NCBI RefSeq assembly: GCF_020150815.1
Contig: NZ_CP083723.1
Coordinates: forward strand, 248,001 to 312,000
DNA length: 64,000 bases
Reading direction: 5' to 3'
From: Haloprofundus salilacus
GTDB lineage: Archaea; Halobacteriota; Halobacteria; Halobacteriales; Haloferacaceae
The position numbers were made by a program, and so were the translations under genes. The notes under the pieces are model-generated. The model made no database searches, was not told the DNA's origin, and saw only the letters and a program-made list of their open reading frames with translations. This document shows positions 24,714 to 33,151 of the stretch, piece by piece; position 1 is the first letter of the stretch, and every line of letters starts with the position of its first letter.

Positions 24714-25997
24714 GTGATAGCGCCGCTGGAGGGCGAGGTACTCCTGACGCTGTTCGCCCAGCTGTTCGTCATCCTCTCGGTCGCGCTGCTTCTGGGTCGA
24801 CTCGCCCGGGTCGTCGGGATGCCGGCGGTCGTCGGCGAACTGCTCACCGGCATCGTCCTCGGCCCGTCGCTTCTGGGCATCGTCGCGCCGGGGACGTTTG
24901 AGACGCTGTTTCCGTCGACCGCCGAACAGTTCCACCTCCTCGAAGCCATCTCGTGGCTCGGCGTCGTCTTCCTCCTGCTGACGACGGGACTGGAGATGGA
25001 CATCGACCGACTGCGACGGCGGGCCGGCAGCGCCGCACTCGTCTCGACGACAGGCGTCGCGGTGCCGTTCGCGCTGGGTCTCGGCGTCACGGGGCTGCTC
25101 CCGGCGTTCCTCGTCGTCGACCCGACCGATCGACTCGGTCTCGCACTCTTTCTCGCGACGGCGATGAGCATCTCGGCCATCCCCGTCATCGCTCACATCC
25201 TCGTTGAGACGGGCCTCGCCGCTCGACCCGTCGGACAGGTGATGCTCGCGTCGGCGACGCTCACCGTCCTTGCCAGTTGGCTCCTGCTCTCGCTCGTCAT
25301 CGGCTTCGTCCAGAGCGGCCGGTTCGACGTGGACGCCGTCGGCGTTTCGCTGCTCACGCTCTGTCTGTTCACCGCGTTCGCCTTCACCGTCGGTCGGCGT
25401 GGGGCGTCGGCGATACTCCGGCGGGCCGGGTCCACCGATGCCGGCCCGCGTACGCAGGTTGCAGTCGTCGCCGCGTTCGCCCTTGGCGCGGGGTCTCTGA
25501 CCGCCGCGTTCGGCTTCGAGGCGACGCTCGGCGCGCTGCTGGCCGGCGTCGCCGTCGGTCGCGACGCGCTCGACGTCGAAGCGCGTCGTGTCCTCGAAGA
25601 CGTTTCGTTGGGTGTGTTCGCCCCGCTGTTTTTCGGCACCGCGGGACTCAGAGCCGACCTCTCGCTTTTGGTCGATCCGGCGGTGGCGCTCGTCGGTGCG
25701 GCGCTGCTTATCGTCGCCACCGTAGGCAAACTCGTCGGCGTCACCGGCGGCGCGCTCGTCGCCGGCTTCGGCCGCCGCGACGCGCTGGCGATGGGCGTCG
25801 GACTGAACGCCCGCGGCGCACTCGAAATCGTCGTCGCGACTATCGGTCTCTCCCTCGGCCTGCTGACGCCAGCGCTCTACACGATAATTGTCCTCGTGGC
25901 AATCGTCACCTCGGTACTCGCGGCCGCGTTGCTCCCGGTCGTCGCGACTGCGCCCGAGAAACGTCGCCTCGTCGACCGACCGGCGGGACGGCTCTGA
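24714..25997 (+). CDS. CPA2-family cation:proton antiporter
   Basis: From a GTG start the 427-residue protein has about 12 TM helices and Kef/NapA-type blocks: GMPAVVGELLTGIVLGPSLL, the LTTGLEMD segment, and GVGLNARGALEIV near the C-terminus. There is no RCK/TrkA-N domain, unlike KefB/C. It probably exchanges Na+ or K+ for protons. An upstream in-frame extension into azlD is Arg/Ser-rich and was rejected. Confidence 0.85.
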   Translation: MIAPLEGEVLLTLFAQLFVILSVALLLGRLARVVGMPAVVGELLTGIVLGPSLLGIVAPGTFETLFPSTAEQFHLLEAISWLGVVFLLLTTGLEMDIDRLRRRAGSAALVSTTGVAVPFALGLGVTGLLPAFLVVDPTDRLGLALFLATAMSISAIPVIAHILVETGLAARPVGQVMLASATLTVLASWLLLSLVIGFVQSGRFDVDAVGVSLLTLCLFTAFAFTVGRRGASAILRRAGSTDAGPRTQVAVVAAFALGAGSLTAAFGFEATLGALLAGVAVGRDALDVEARRVLEDVSLGVFAPLFFGTAGLRADLSLLVDPAVALVGAALLIVATVGKLVGVTGGALVAGFGRRDALAMGVGLNARGALEIVVATIGLSLGLLTPALYTIIVLVAIVTSVLAAALLPVVATAPEKRRLVDRPAGRL

Positions 25998-26639
25998 CTA
26001 CCGGCTCGGTTCGGCGACGAGTTCTGTGACGACGCCAAGATAGCGCCGTCGAACGCCTTCGACGGCCAACCCCGCCTCCGCGACGACGTCGGCGGGGACC
26101 TGGTTCCACCGGCAGCCCATCTGCTCGAAGTGCCACGGGGCGAGGCGGTCCTGCAGTTTGGCGAGCGGTTCGACGTGACTCCGCCCGTGTTCAAGCAGCA
26201 GTATCCGACCGTCCGCCTCGCAGACGCGCGCCATTTCCCCGAGCGCGGCGACGGGGTCGGGAAACGTACACGTCGACAGCGACGAGACGACTGTGTCGAA
26301 ACTGTTGTCGTCGAACGGGAGGTTCGCGGCGTCCGCCTCTTCGAGCGTCACGTCGAGTCCGAGTTCGTCGGCACGATGACGCGCCCGCTCGAGCATCTCC
26401 GGACTGAGGTCGACGCCGGTGATCGAGACACCCGCGGGCAGGTAGGGGAAGTTCGCCCCCGTCCCGCACCCGACGTCGAGAACGCGGCCGCTCGCCCGCG
26501 TGAAGAGACGGCGGCGACTCCGGCCGAGGAGGAGGCGGTCGAGCGGTTCCGCGCGGTCGAACTGCCCCGCGGCGTCGCCATAGATGCGCCTGAGTTCCTC
26601 GGTCGACTTGCCCGGCCGAGTCGATTTCTCTGCGCTCAC
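25998..26639 (-). CDS. SAM-dependent class I methyltransferase
   Basis: From GTG 26639 the protein (213 aa) has motif I RVLDVGCGTGANF (residues 52-64), an acidic VDLS after strand 2, and motif IV FDTVVSSLSTCTFPDP. The overall pattern is that of UbiE/phospholipid N-methyltransferase-like enzymes. The substrate is not predictable. It converges with the antiporter gene, abutting its stop. Confidence 0.85.
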   Translation of the reverse strand: MSAEKSTRPGKSTEELRRIYGDAAGQFDRAEPLDRLLLGRSRRRLFTRASGRVLDVGCGTGANFPYLPAGVSITGVDLSPEMLERARHRADELGLDVTLEEADAANLPFDDNSFDTVVSSLSTCTFPDPVAALGEMARVCEADGRILLLEHGRSHVEPLAKLQDRLAPWHFEQMGCRWNQVPADVVAEAGLAVEGVRRRYLGVVTELVAEPSR

Positions 26640-26797
26640 AGTACGTGGTGAGCTACCGAGTACCAAAAATCGCACTGTTATCGTCTCCATTGTCGCTTTC
26701 ACTTTTGCCCGTGCCGTCGTCGTCACCAGTTCCGCCGTCGTCGTTGCCGTCTTCGTCTCCGCCGTCGTCGCTTTCAACCGTACGCCGACGCGCGACG

Positions 26798-26805
26798 CTT
26801 ATTCG
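26798..26805 (+). promoter_or_regulatory. TATA box for the SRPBCC gene
   Basis: CTTATTCG is centred about 29 nt before ATG 26831. The identical octamer precedes the VanZ gene at 30048. Confidence 0.55.
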
Positions 26806-26830
26806 CTCGAAGAGCCTATCTTCGTAGTTT

Positions 26831-27283
26831 ATGAAGCACGTACACACTTCTATCGACATCGAGGCCCCGCCGAGCATCGTCTGGGACGTGCTCACTGACC
26901 TCGACGCCTACCACGAGTGGAACCCGTATATCACTGAGGCGAGCGGCGAAGTGGCCGAAGGAAGCATCGTGAAAATCCACGTCGAACCGACGGGGCGGCG
27001 AAACTCGGCGCTCCGCTGCGAGGTGACCGAACTCGTCCCCGAACGCACCCTGCAGTGGGTCGGGAGTCTCGGCGTCCCGGGACTGTTCACGGGTCGACAC
27101 ACCTTCGAACTCGAACCGCTGGACGACGACCGGACGCGCCTGGTCAACCGCGAAGAGGTGTCGGGACTGCTCGCGCGCTTCGTCGTCACCGACGAGACGC
27201 CGCTGGACTACGACTGGATGAACCAGGCGCTCGCCCGCCGCGCGGAACTGCGGTTCAACCCGCAGCGGCCCGCCGAGACGTGA
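26831..27283 (+). CDS. SRPBCC-domain (START-like) protein, 150 aa
   Basis: The sequence follows the SRPBCC/polyketide-cyclase-2 pattern: ASIDIEAPP-type start (HTSIDIEAPPSIVWDVLTD), YHEWNPYI, then beta strands ending TFELEPL, and a long C-terminal helix. These domains bind hydrophobic ligands in a central cavity. No catalytic residues are evident. The gene is monocistronic behind its own TATA box. Confidence 0.85.
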   Translation: MKHVHTSIDIEAPPSIVWDVLTDLDAYHEWNPYITEASGEVAEGSIVKIHVEPTGRRNSALRCEVTELVPERTLQWVGSLGVPGLFTGRHTFELEPLDDDRTRLVNREEVSGLLARFVVTDETPLDYDWMNQALARRAELRFNPQRPAET

Positions 27284-27288
27284 GCAGT

Positions 27289-27543
27289 TTACGGGCGGTC
27301 CTCGGCCTCGCGCTCACGGACGGCGGTGAACCGCTGTGCGGCGTCGGCGATTTGCTCGAACGCGAGGAGAAACCTGTAGACGAAGTACAGCGACACTGAC
27401 GCGAGAAGGAACCAGACGACGATGAGCAACTCCTGAAAGACGAGGATGGAGAGGAGGAGGAGAACCACGAGGGCGACGACGACGTACAGACCGACGCTGT
27501 TGAGGAGGTCGTAGACGGAGGGCGGGGACTGGTGGGAACTCAC
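27289..27543 (-). CDS. Small membrane protein, 84 aa
   Basis: Two nearly continuous TM segments (about residues 17-40 and 42-62) are followed by a charged helix EQIADAAQRFTAVREREAE. The layout, TM pair then helical tail, resembles the broken gene directly upstream (27646-27917), whose tail reads EIARVADALER, so the two may be related. Confidence 0.65.
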   Translation of the reverse strand: MSSHQSPPSVYDLLNSVGLYVVVALVVLLLLSILVFQELLIVVWFLLASVSLYFVYRFLLAFEQIADAAQRFTAVREREAEDRP

Positions 27544-27645
27544 GTCCTGACTGTCATATGGGTTTCATAAAAACGTTCGGTTCTGAATCTTTCTGTCGGT
27601 CGCTTCCGTGACTGTCGCCACAACGACTCTCGTAGTCGTCGCTCG

Positions 27646-27917
27646 CTATCGTTCAAGTGCGTCGGCAACGCGGGCGATTTCTTGGACGAGTCGGTAGAGC
27701 AGGAAGACGATAGCGAGTAGCGGGAGCACGTTCGCGAGTGCGACCAGCGACCCCGGACTGACGACTGCGAAGGCGACAAGGAGGAGACGCCGAGGAAGAC
27801 GGCGGCTCGTTTGAACACGACTTCCGACTCGTCGGCTTCCGACTCACCGTTGCCGTCGCCTGTTGTCGTACTGGAGTCGCTCCGGGACTAGCCGTCGGTG
27901 GGAGGGCGCACGCTCAT
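27646..27917 (-). pseudogene. Broken small membrane-protein gene
   Basis: Reading leftward from ATG 27917 gives MSVRPPTDG, an in-frame TAG, then a good acidic stretch ending VVFKRAAVFLGVS. From there the frame must shift to continue into LLVAFAVVSPGSLVALANV and the tail EIARVADALER with its stop at 27646. The span is 272 nt, consistent with one lost base plus one nonsense change. The protein parts look like the 27289 membrane protein in layout. A sequencing error could explain the shift, but hardly both lesions. Confidence 0.6.
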
Positions 27918-27968
27918 GGCTCTCGGTCCCGCGAGCCTCGCAAAAAAGTTCAGATTCCGACAGCTCGC

Positions 27969-29900
27969 TTAGTCGTCGGCGGGGGCAGGGGAGTCGCTGC
28001 TGCTGCTGACGCCCGTGCCGGGACCGACGTCGATTCCGAGTTCGTCGAGTTTCTCGTCGGGGACGACGCCGTCGACCCAGCCGCGGTGGTCGTAGTACTC
28101 CTCCTTCATCTCGTCGAGCTCGCAGAACTCGCCTTCGGAGGCGCCCTGTCCGGCGACGCCGCCCTCGCCGTCGAGGAAGCGCGCCGGCAGCGAGTCGTCG
28201 GAGCCGTCGAAGCCAACGAGGTTGTTGTAGTAGCGTTCGAGGTTGTAGACGCGCTCGCCCGCCTCGATGAGTTCGTCCTCGGTCACGTCGAGACCCGTCA
28301 TGCCGTTGTACTGCATGACGTACTCCTCGATGCCCTCCGCGAAGGCGTTGAACTTGCAGATGTCGAAGCTGTCGGAGATGGCGTGGAGGTCCTGGAACGT
28401 GGCGGTGAGTTCGCCCTTCCCCTCCCACGCGTACGGGTCGACCTTCTCCGGAATGCCGAGAATCTCGGCGGCCGGGGTGTAGGCGCGCAGGTGGCACGCC
28501 CCGCGGTTCGAGGTGGCGTAGGCGATGCCCATGCCCTTCATGCAGCGCGGGTCGTACGCCGGAATCGTCTGACCCTTGACGGCCAGCGAGTTCTCCTCAG
28601 CGTCCTTCTCGTCGGCGATGCGCTTCGCGCCCTCGGCGATCAGGTCCGGGAGGCCCTCCTCGCGTTGGGCGACGCGCTCGATCATGTCGACCATCGTCTC
28701 GGAGTCGCCCCAGTCGAGCGTCCCCACGTCGTCGAGTTTGCCCTCCTCGGACATCTCCATCGCCATGGCCATCATGTTGCCCATCTCGATGGTGTCGACG
28801 CCCATGTCGTTGCAGCGGTCGATCATGAGCGCGATATCGTCGCGCTCGGTGTGTCCGGAGTTCGGGCCGAGCGCGAACGCCGACTCGTACTCGTAGGACT
28901 CCATGCGGACGTTCATTTCCTCACCCTTGTGCATCGTCGTCACCTCGACTTCCTTCTTACAGGCGACCGGACAGGAGTGACACGTCGGTTCGTCGACGAG
29001 GATGTTCTCGCGGACGTTCTCGCCGGAGACCTCCTCCGCGTCGATGGTCGTCCCCTCGCTCTCGGAGAAGCTCCGCGTTGAGGTGTACTTCGCGTTCTTC
29101 GTTGGGAGGCCGTCCATCTCCTCGGTGATGTTCATCAGGACGTTCGTCCCGTACATCGAGAGCCCGCCCTCGTTCGGCGCGGTGACGTCGGACTCCTGGA
29201 TCGCCTGCATCCCCTGCTGGTAGCCCTTCTGGAACGTCTCGGGGTCCGCGGGTTTCGGCATCCGGGTGCCGGATTTGACGACGACTGCTTTGAGGTTCTT
29301 CGAACCCATCACGCAGCCGGTGCCGCCGCGACCCGACGCCCGGTCGTCCTCGTTGACGATGCAGGCGTAGCGCACGCCGTTCTCGCCGCCGGGACCGATG
29401 GCCATCACGGAGACGTTCTTGCCGACGGAGCCGTCGACTTCGTCGTCGATGGCTTCGATGGTGTCGTGGACGCCCTCCCCCCAGAGGTGAGAAGCGTCGC
29501 GGAGTTCGACCTCGCCGTCCTCGACGTACGCATAAACCGGTTCCTCGGCTTTGCCGTCGAAGACGAGACCGTCGAAGCCGGACCACTTCAGTCGCGCGCC
29601 GGACCAACCGCCGTGGTGGGAGTCGGTGACGGTGCCGGTGAGCGGCGACTTGGTGACGACCGCGATGCGGCCGCTCATTACCGTCTGCGTCCCCGTCAAC
29701 GGGCCGTTCATGAACGCGAGTCGGTTCTCCGGCCCGTCCGGGTCGACGTCCGGCCCGGCGTCGAAGACGTACTTTACCCCGAGGCCGCGCGCGCCGATGT
29801 ACTTGCGCGCGTCCTCTTCGTCGATACCCTCGTAGGCCACCTCGCCCGACGTGAGGTCGACTCTTCCTACGTGGTCTTGGAATCCGCCTAGTTCAGTCAT
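27969..29900 (-). CDS. Tungsten aldehyde:ferredoxin oxidoreductase
   Basis: The 643-residue AOR has all Fe-S ligands: CHSCPVAC gives Cys307, 310 and 314, and SFDICKF gives Cys515. Tungstopterin-binding blocks GARGLGVKY, SGRGGTGCVMGSKNLK and YDPRCMKGMGIAYATS with RGACHLR are present. It oxidises aldehydes to acids with ferredoxin as acceptor in the cytoplasm; haloarchaea carry several paralogues of differing substrate range. A minus-strand TTATAAT at 29915-29921 lies about 18 nt before the ATG. It contrasts directly with the cluster-less homologue at 4.6 kb. Confidence 0.93.
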   Translation of the reverse strand: MTELGGFQDHVGRVDLTSGEVAYEGIDEEDARKYIGARGLGVKYVFDAGPDVDPDGPENRLAFMNGPLTGTQTVMSGRIAVVTKSPLTGTVTDSHHGGWSGARLKWSGFDGLVFDGKAEEPVYAYVEDGEVELRDASHLWGEGVHDTIEAIDDEVDGSVGKNVSVMAIGPGGENGVRYACIVNEDDRASGRGGTGCVMGSKNLKAVVVKSGTRMPKPADPETFQKGYQQGMQAIQESDVTAPNEGGLSMYGTNVLMNITEEMDGLPTKNAKYTSTRSFSESEGTTIDAEEVSGENVRENILVDEPTCHSCPVACKKEVEVTTMHKGEEMNVRMESYEYESAFALGPNSGHTERDDIALMIDRCNDMGVDTIEMGNMMAMAMEMSEEGKLDDVGTLDWGDSETMVDMIERVAQREEGLPDLIAEGAKRIADEKDAEENSLAVKGQTIPAYDPRCMKGMGIAYATSNRGACHLRAYTPAAEILGIPEKVDPYAWEGKGELTATFQDLHAISDSFDICKFNAFAEGIEEYVMQYNGMTGLDVTEDELIEAGERVYNLERYYNNLVGFDGSDDSLPARFLDGEGGVAGQGASEGEFCELDEMKEEYYDHRGWVDGVVPDEKLDELGIDVGPGTGVSSSSDSPAPADD

Positions 29901-30047
29901 TGTAAGGTACTATGATTATAATAGGCCTCCAGTTCGTTAGCTGTTGCCGCACCAACGTAACCGTGTTCGGTTACACCGGTCGCCGTCTGCGCCTTTTCGC
30001 GGAACCGCGGGCCCTCTCTCCCGCACCGTCGCCGCTGGAGCGGGAGG

Positions 30048-30055
30048 CTTATTCG
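30048..30055 (+). promoter_or_regulatory. TATA box for the VanZ-family gene
   Basis: CTTATTCG is centred 27 nt before ATG 30079, supporting that start over longer in-frame options. Confidence 0.55.
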
Positions 30056-30078
30056 GGCGGCGGAACCAGTCGGAGGCG

Positions 30079-30498
30079 ATGTCATCGGCCTCCTCGCAGA
30101 CTCCTGCTCGCTCATCGACGCTCTCGCTCGGTCTCCGATGGGCGGCCGTCCTCTTTGTCGCGGGCGGCGTCTTCGTCGCCTCCGTTGTCACGCCGCCGGG
30201 CGACGGTGTCCCGACTCTCGGTCCGTTCGGACTCGTCGGCGCAGACAAGTGGTTACACGCCGCCGCTTACGCCGCCGTTGCGGGGACCCTCGCCCACGCG
30301 CTCACCCCGAGCACCGAGCGAGCGGCCGCCGGCGGCTTTCTTGGCGGGGCGGTCTACGGACTCTGCATCGAACTCGTCCAGTGGTTCATCCCCGCCAGAC
30401 AGTTCGACCTCCTCGACGCCGCGGCCAACGGCGTCGGTGCGGCGCTCGGGGCCGGGTTGTGGCTCGTCGCCGTCGCGGTGATTCGCCAATACGGCTGA
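30079..30498 (+). CDS. VanZ-family membrane protein, 139 aa
   Basis: Four TM helices are visible, with VanZ family motifs: ADKWLHAAAYA in the second quarter and ELVQWFIPARQFDLLDAAAN in the last third (E-x-x-Q and R-x-F-D-x-x-D-x-x-x-N). The family's biochemical role is uncertain; in bacteria some members affect glycopeptide sensitivity. It converges with a lipoprotein gene across an 11-bp tandem repeat. Confidence 0.85.
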   Translation: MSSASSQTPARSSTLSLGLRWAAVLFVAGGVFVASVVTPPGDGVPTLGPFGLVGADKWLHAAAYAAVAGTLAHALTPSTERAAAGGFLGGAVYGLCIELVQWFIPARQFDLLDAAANGVGAALGAGLWLVAVAVIRQYG

Positions 30499-30531
30499 GT
30501 CATCCGGCGGTCATCCGGCGGTCATCCGGCG
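30499..30531. repeat. 11-bp tandem repeat, three copies
   Basis: GTCATCCGGCG is repeated exactly three times between the VanZ stop and the converging lipoprotein. On the minus strand each unit contains TGA, so the copies place stop codons in all three frames at the end of the lipoprotein gene. Confidence 0.85.
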
Positions 30532-31670
30532 ACCGACGACGGTACAGGTTGCGACACCCGAACCCGACCCTCTCCGTCGACGACGACGTACCATGGACCG
30601 ACGGACGGGCAGGTGAGCCAGTCGTAGCGCTCGCTCGACCCGGTGTCCGCCCGAACGGTCAGCGCGAACGGACCGAGGTGGTCGAACAGGGCTGCGTCGC
30701 TCGCGTACCCCCCGGCGTTGAGGCGGTAACACCGCTCGATCGTCCGAGCCCCGTCGGTCAGCGGGTCGACTCGGACCGTCACATCGTGAGACTCGTCGTC
30801 ATCGTTGACGAGGTGGCAGCGGCCGCTGTCGCCGCCACAGCCGAACTCGACGCCCTCCTCGGTGACCGTCGCGAACAGCTCCGGGACGACCGTTGGCCAC
30901 GTTGTCCGCGCGGTCGACCCCTCGCTGGCGACGGTTACCGAGAGCGCCCGGTCGCGGCCGCCGACGGGGAGGACGAGACGCGCGTCGGGGGGGATACTGT
31001 AGCGCGACGTAACGGCCCTCCCGGCCGCCGCGAATGAGATTCGAACGGTTCGCCACCCGACGCCCCGATTGTCGACGCGGAGGGCCGGACCGGGACCGAA
31101 CGCCTCGTTGACGGCGGAACTTGCGCCGACGGTGGGTCGGTCGACCGGGTCACCGGGCGCGGCTTCCCCGACGGCGCGGGAGACGGGCGGACACGTCGGC
31201 GTGCAGGTGACGACCGGTGTGAAGCGGACCTCGTCCTCGTCGAGCGCCACGTCGAGGTCGCTTCGCGCTCCCTCTACGACCCAGTCGTGAATCGCTCGCC
31301 GTCCGTCCGCCGTCTCGACGAAGAGGCGGTACGTACCAGCGGTCGCGACGATCGCCGGGTACGTAACCGTCCCGGCACGAGAGAGGGTCGCGCTCGCACG
31401 GAACGCTTCGGTCGACGAGTCGGCCGACGCGGAGCCGTCGCTTTCGCCCCTCCGAAGGTCGTCGACGGCGAGCGTCACGTACCGCTCGTCGACGCCGGCG
31501 TTTCGCACCCGCACGCCGCGCGGCGTGGGGAGCAACGCACCCGCTCCCCGGTACGGACCAGTGTCCTCCGCCCGCGCCGGTTCCGCGTTCGGGTCGCTGT
31601 CGGACCCGCCGCACCCGGAGAGTCCGGCGAGACCGACCGCAAGGACCGCGAGCAGTCGTCGCCGTCGCAT
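30522..31670 (-). CDS. Secreted lipoprotein, 382 aa
   Basis: The signal MRRRRLLAVLAVGLAGLSGC ends in a lipobox (Cys20) and lacks a Tat arginine pair in canonical context, though the N-terminal RRRR could serve Tat. The mature part is Ser/Asp/Glu-rich, then several beta-sandwich-like repeats with paired cysteines (VTCTPTCPP; GCGGDSGRC; ERCYRL; LTCPS). It is a tandem paralogue of the 31757 gene: both share VRN...YVTLxV, a YRxxVET strand and a CxPxCP block in the same order. Function unknown. Confidence 0.75.
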   Translation of the reverse strand: MRRRRLLAVLAVGLAGLSGCGGSDSDPNAEPARAEDTGPYRGAGALLPTPRGVRVRNAGVDERYVTLAVDDLRRGESDGSASADSSTEAFRASATLSRAGTVTYPAIVATAGTYRLFVETADGRRAIHDWVVEGARSDLDVALDEDEVRFTPVVTCTPTCPPVSRAVGEAAPGDPVDRPTVGASSAVNEAFGPGPALRVDNRGVGWRTVRISFAAAGRAVTSRYSIPPDARLVLPVGGRDRALSVTVASEGSTARTTWPTVVPELFATVTEEGVEFGCGGDSGRCHLVNDDDESHDVTVRVDPLTDGARTIERCYRLNAGGYASDAALFDHLGPFALTVRADTGSSERYDWLTCPSVGPWYVVVDGEGRVRVSQPVPSSVAG

Positions 31671-31756
31671 ACACGTCCGTCCGCCGCGGAGCCGTATGAA
31701 CCCGCCGTCGGGCCAGCATCTCGTTTTCCCTTGCGTCCACCGTGTGGTGGCGTCGC

Positions 31757-32932
31757 TCAGCGCGGGATTCCCTGGTCGAGGAAGAATCCTCCGTCGTCGA
31801 CAAGAACGGTAATCGGACTGTGCGGCGGGCACGCCCACCACGTCGTCGACGCCGAAGCCCCCGTCTCGCTTTCGACGGTGAGTTCGTACTGCCCCGCCTC
31901 GGCGACGGGGCGAAGCTCTCGACGCTCGTCGGGCGCGACGGTTCGTCGCTCGTCGAACAGCGTCACGCGGTCGTCGTTCCGGTCGCTCACGCTGCTTCCG
32001 TCGCCGCCGTCGCCATCGTCACCCTCGACGCGTATCCGGACGGTCTGCCGAACGTCGCCGCGGTTGTCGAGCCACAGCACCGGGTTCGCGTCCCCGCAGG
32101 TGACCCGCCGGCTCGGCCCGAGGACGACCCGCTTTTCGAACTCCTGGGGGACATGCCACTCCGTCTCGGTTCGCTGCCCATCGTTTTCGTCGCGATTTTC
32201 CCCGGTTTCGTCGCCGACGACGACGGTGTACGTGCCGCTTCGGTACGTCGTCGGGACCGTAAGGCGACTTCTGGCGGGCACGCGATAGCGGTAGTCGAGC
32301 AGCGTCTGCCCCGAGAGCGACACTGCAAGCGAGACCCGTCGCTCCTCGACGGTCGGATTGTCCAGCGTCACGACCGCGGGCTGGTACCACAGCGAGACGC
32401 CGCTGCCGGTCAGCGGCAGGTCTTCGGTCGCCGTCCCGCCGAGCGAGAGCGGGCAGTCCGGACGACAGCGGGCGAACCGCCGAAAGACGGTTTCCGACTC
32501 GTCGACGTCGACCGCCAGCCCCTCTAACTCGGCGACGACCGTCCACTCGAACTCGGTCCGGTCGCCCGCGTCCGTCTCGACGAGGACGCGGTAGCGACCC
32601 TCGGCCAAGGGTATCTCCGGGAAGCGGCGCTCCTGTCCCGACGGGAACGTCCGACTCTCCGCGAACGCCGTCACCCCGTCGGCCGCACGTTCGACGACGA
32701 GTGTGACGTACGTCGCCTCGCGGCGGAGATTTCTGACCGCGATTCGCTGGTCCGACCGCGGTTCCTCGGCCGACTCTTCCCTCGTCGACTCCGACACGTC
32801 TGCTGTGGTCGCCGCTTCCGTTTCCAACGAGGGTGTTGTCGTCTCGTCGTCACTTTCGGGGAACCGGTCGCCGCACCCCGCAGTCGTCGTGAGACCGGCG
32901 ACGATCGCTGCGAGGAGCGCGCGTCGGCGCAT
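31757..32932 (-). CDS. Secreted lipoprotein, 391 aa, paralogue of 30522
   Basis: MRRRALLAAIVAGLTTTAGC is a lipoprotein signal (Cys20). An acidic/Thr-rich linker follows, then domains parallel to the neighbour: IAVRNLRREATYVTLVVE, EGRYRVLVETDAG, a CRPDCPLS block, VTCGDAN and a final WWACPPHS before ITVLVDDGG. The two genes are 86 nt apart on the same strand and probably cotranscribed. Likely cell-surface; role unknown. Confidence 0.75.
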   Translation of the reverse strand: MRRRALLAAIVAGLTTTAGCGDRFPESDDETTTPSLETEAATTADVSESTREESAEEPRSDQRIAVRNLRREATYVTLVVERAADGVTAFAESRTFPSGQERRFPEIPLAEGRYRVLVETDAGDRTEFEWTVVAELEGLAVDVDESETVFRRFARCRPDCPLSLGGTATEDLPLTGSGVSLWYQPAVVTLDNPTVEERRVSLAVSLSGQTLLDYRYRVPARSRLTVPTTYRSGTYTVVVGDETGENRDENDGQRTETEWHVPQEFEKRVVLGPSRRVTCGDANPVLWLDNRGDVRQTVRIRVEGDDGDGGDGSSVSDRNDDRVTLFDERRTVAPDERRELRPVAEAGQYELTVESETGASASTTWWACPPHSPITVLVDDGGFFLDQGIPR

Positions 32933-33122
32933 ACGTCCGGTGAGGGTTGCGCGCGTAAATAGCTCCGGCGGAAGGGGTCACGGCGGACGAAGCGCAGACG
33001 ACCGTCGCCACCGTCGCAACCGTCGAATAGATGACTGTCGCGACCGCCGAATCGGCGACCGTCGCGCCTCTCGGTCGTTCCCGTGAAGTGTTCTGAAAAC
33101 TGACTCACAGGTGGCGTGGCAA

Positions 33123-33130
33123 TTTAAATA
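33123..33130 (+). promoter_or_regulatory. TATA box for the aminotransferase gene
   Basis: TTTAAATA is centred about 26 nt before ATG 33152, which favours this leaderless start over a TTG two codons upstream. Confidence 0.65.
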
Positions 33131-33151
33131 CTGTCTCCGAGGACCTTGGCC

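Noticed and set aside
26653-26830. Acidic repetitive minus-strand frame (Asp-Asp-Gly units) between the methyltransferase and SRPBCC genes
   Set aside because: The composition comes from a simple gtcgtc/ccgtcg repeat, there is no good start, and the region fits two promoters.
27880-27900. In-frame TAG read as an amber-encoded amino acid
   Set aside because: No pyrrolysine system is expected in Halobacteria, and the same gene has a second lesion, so decay is simpler.
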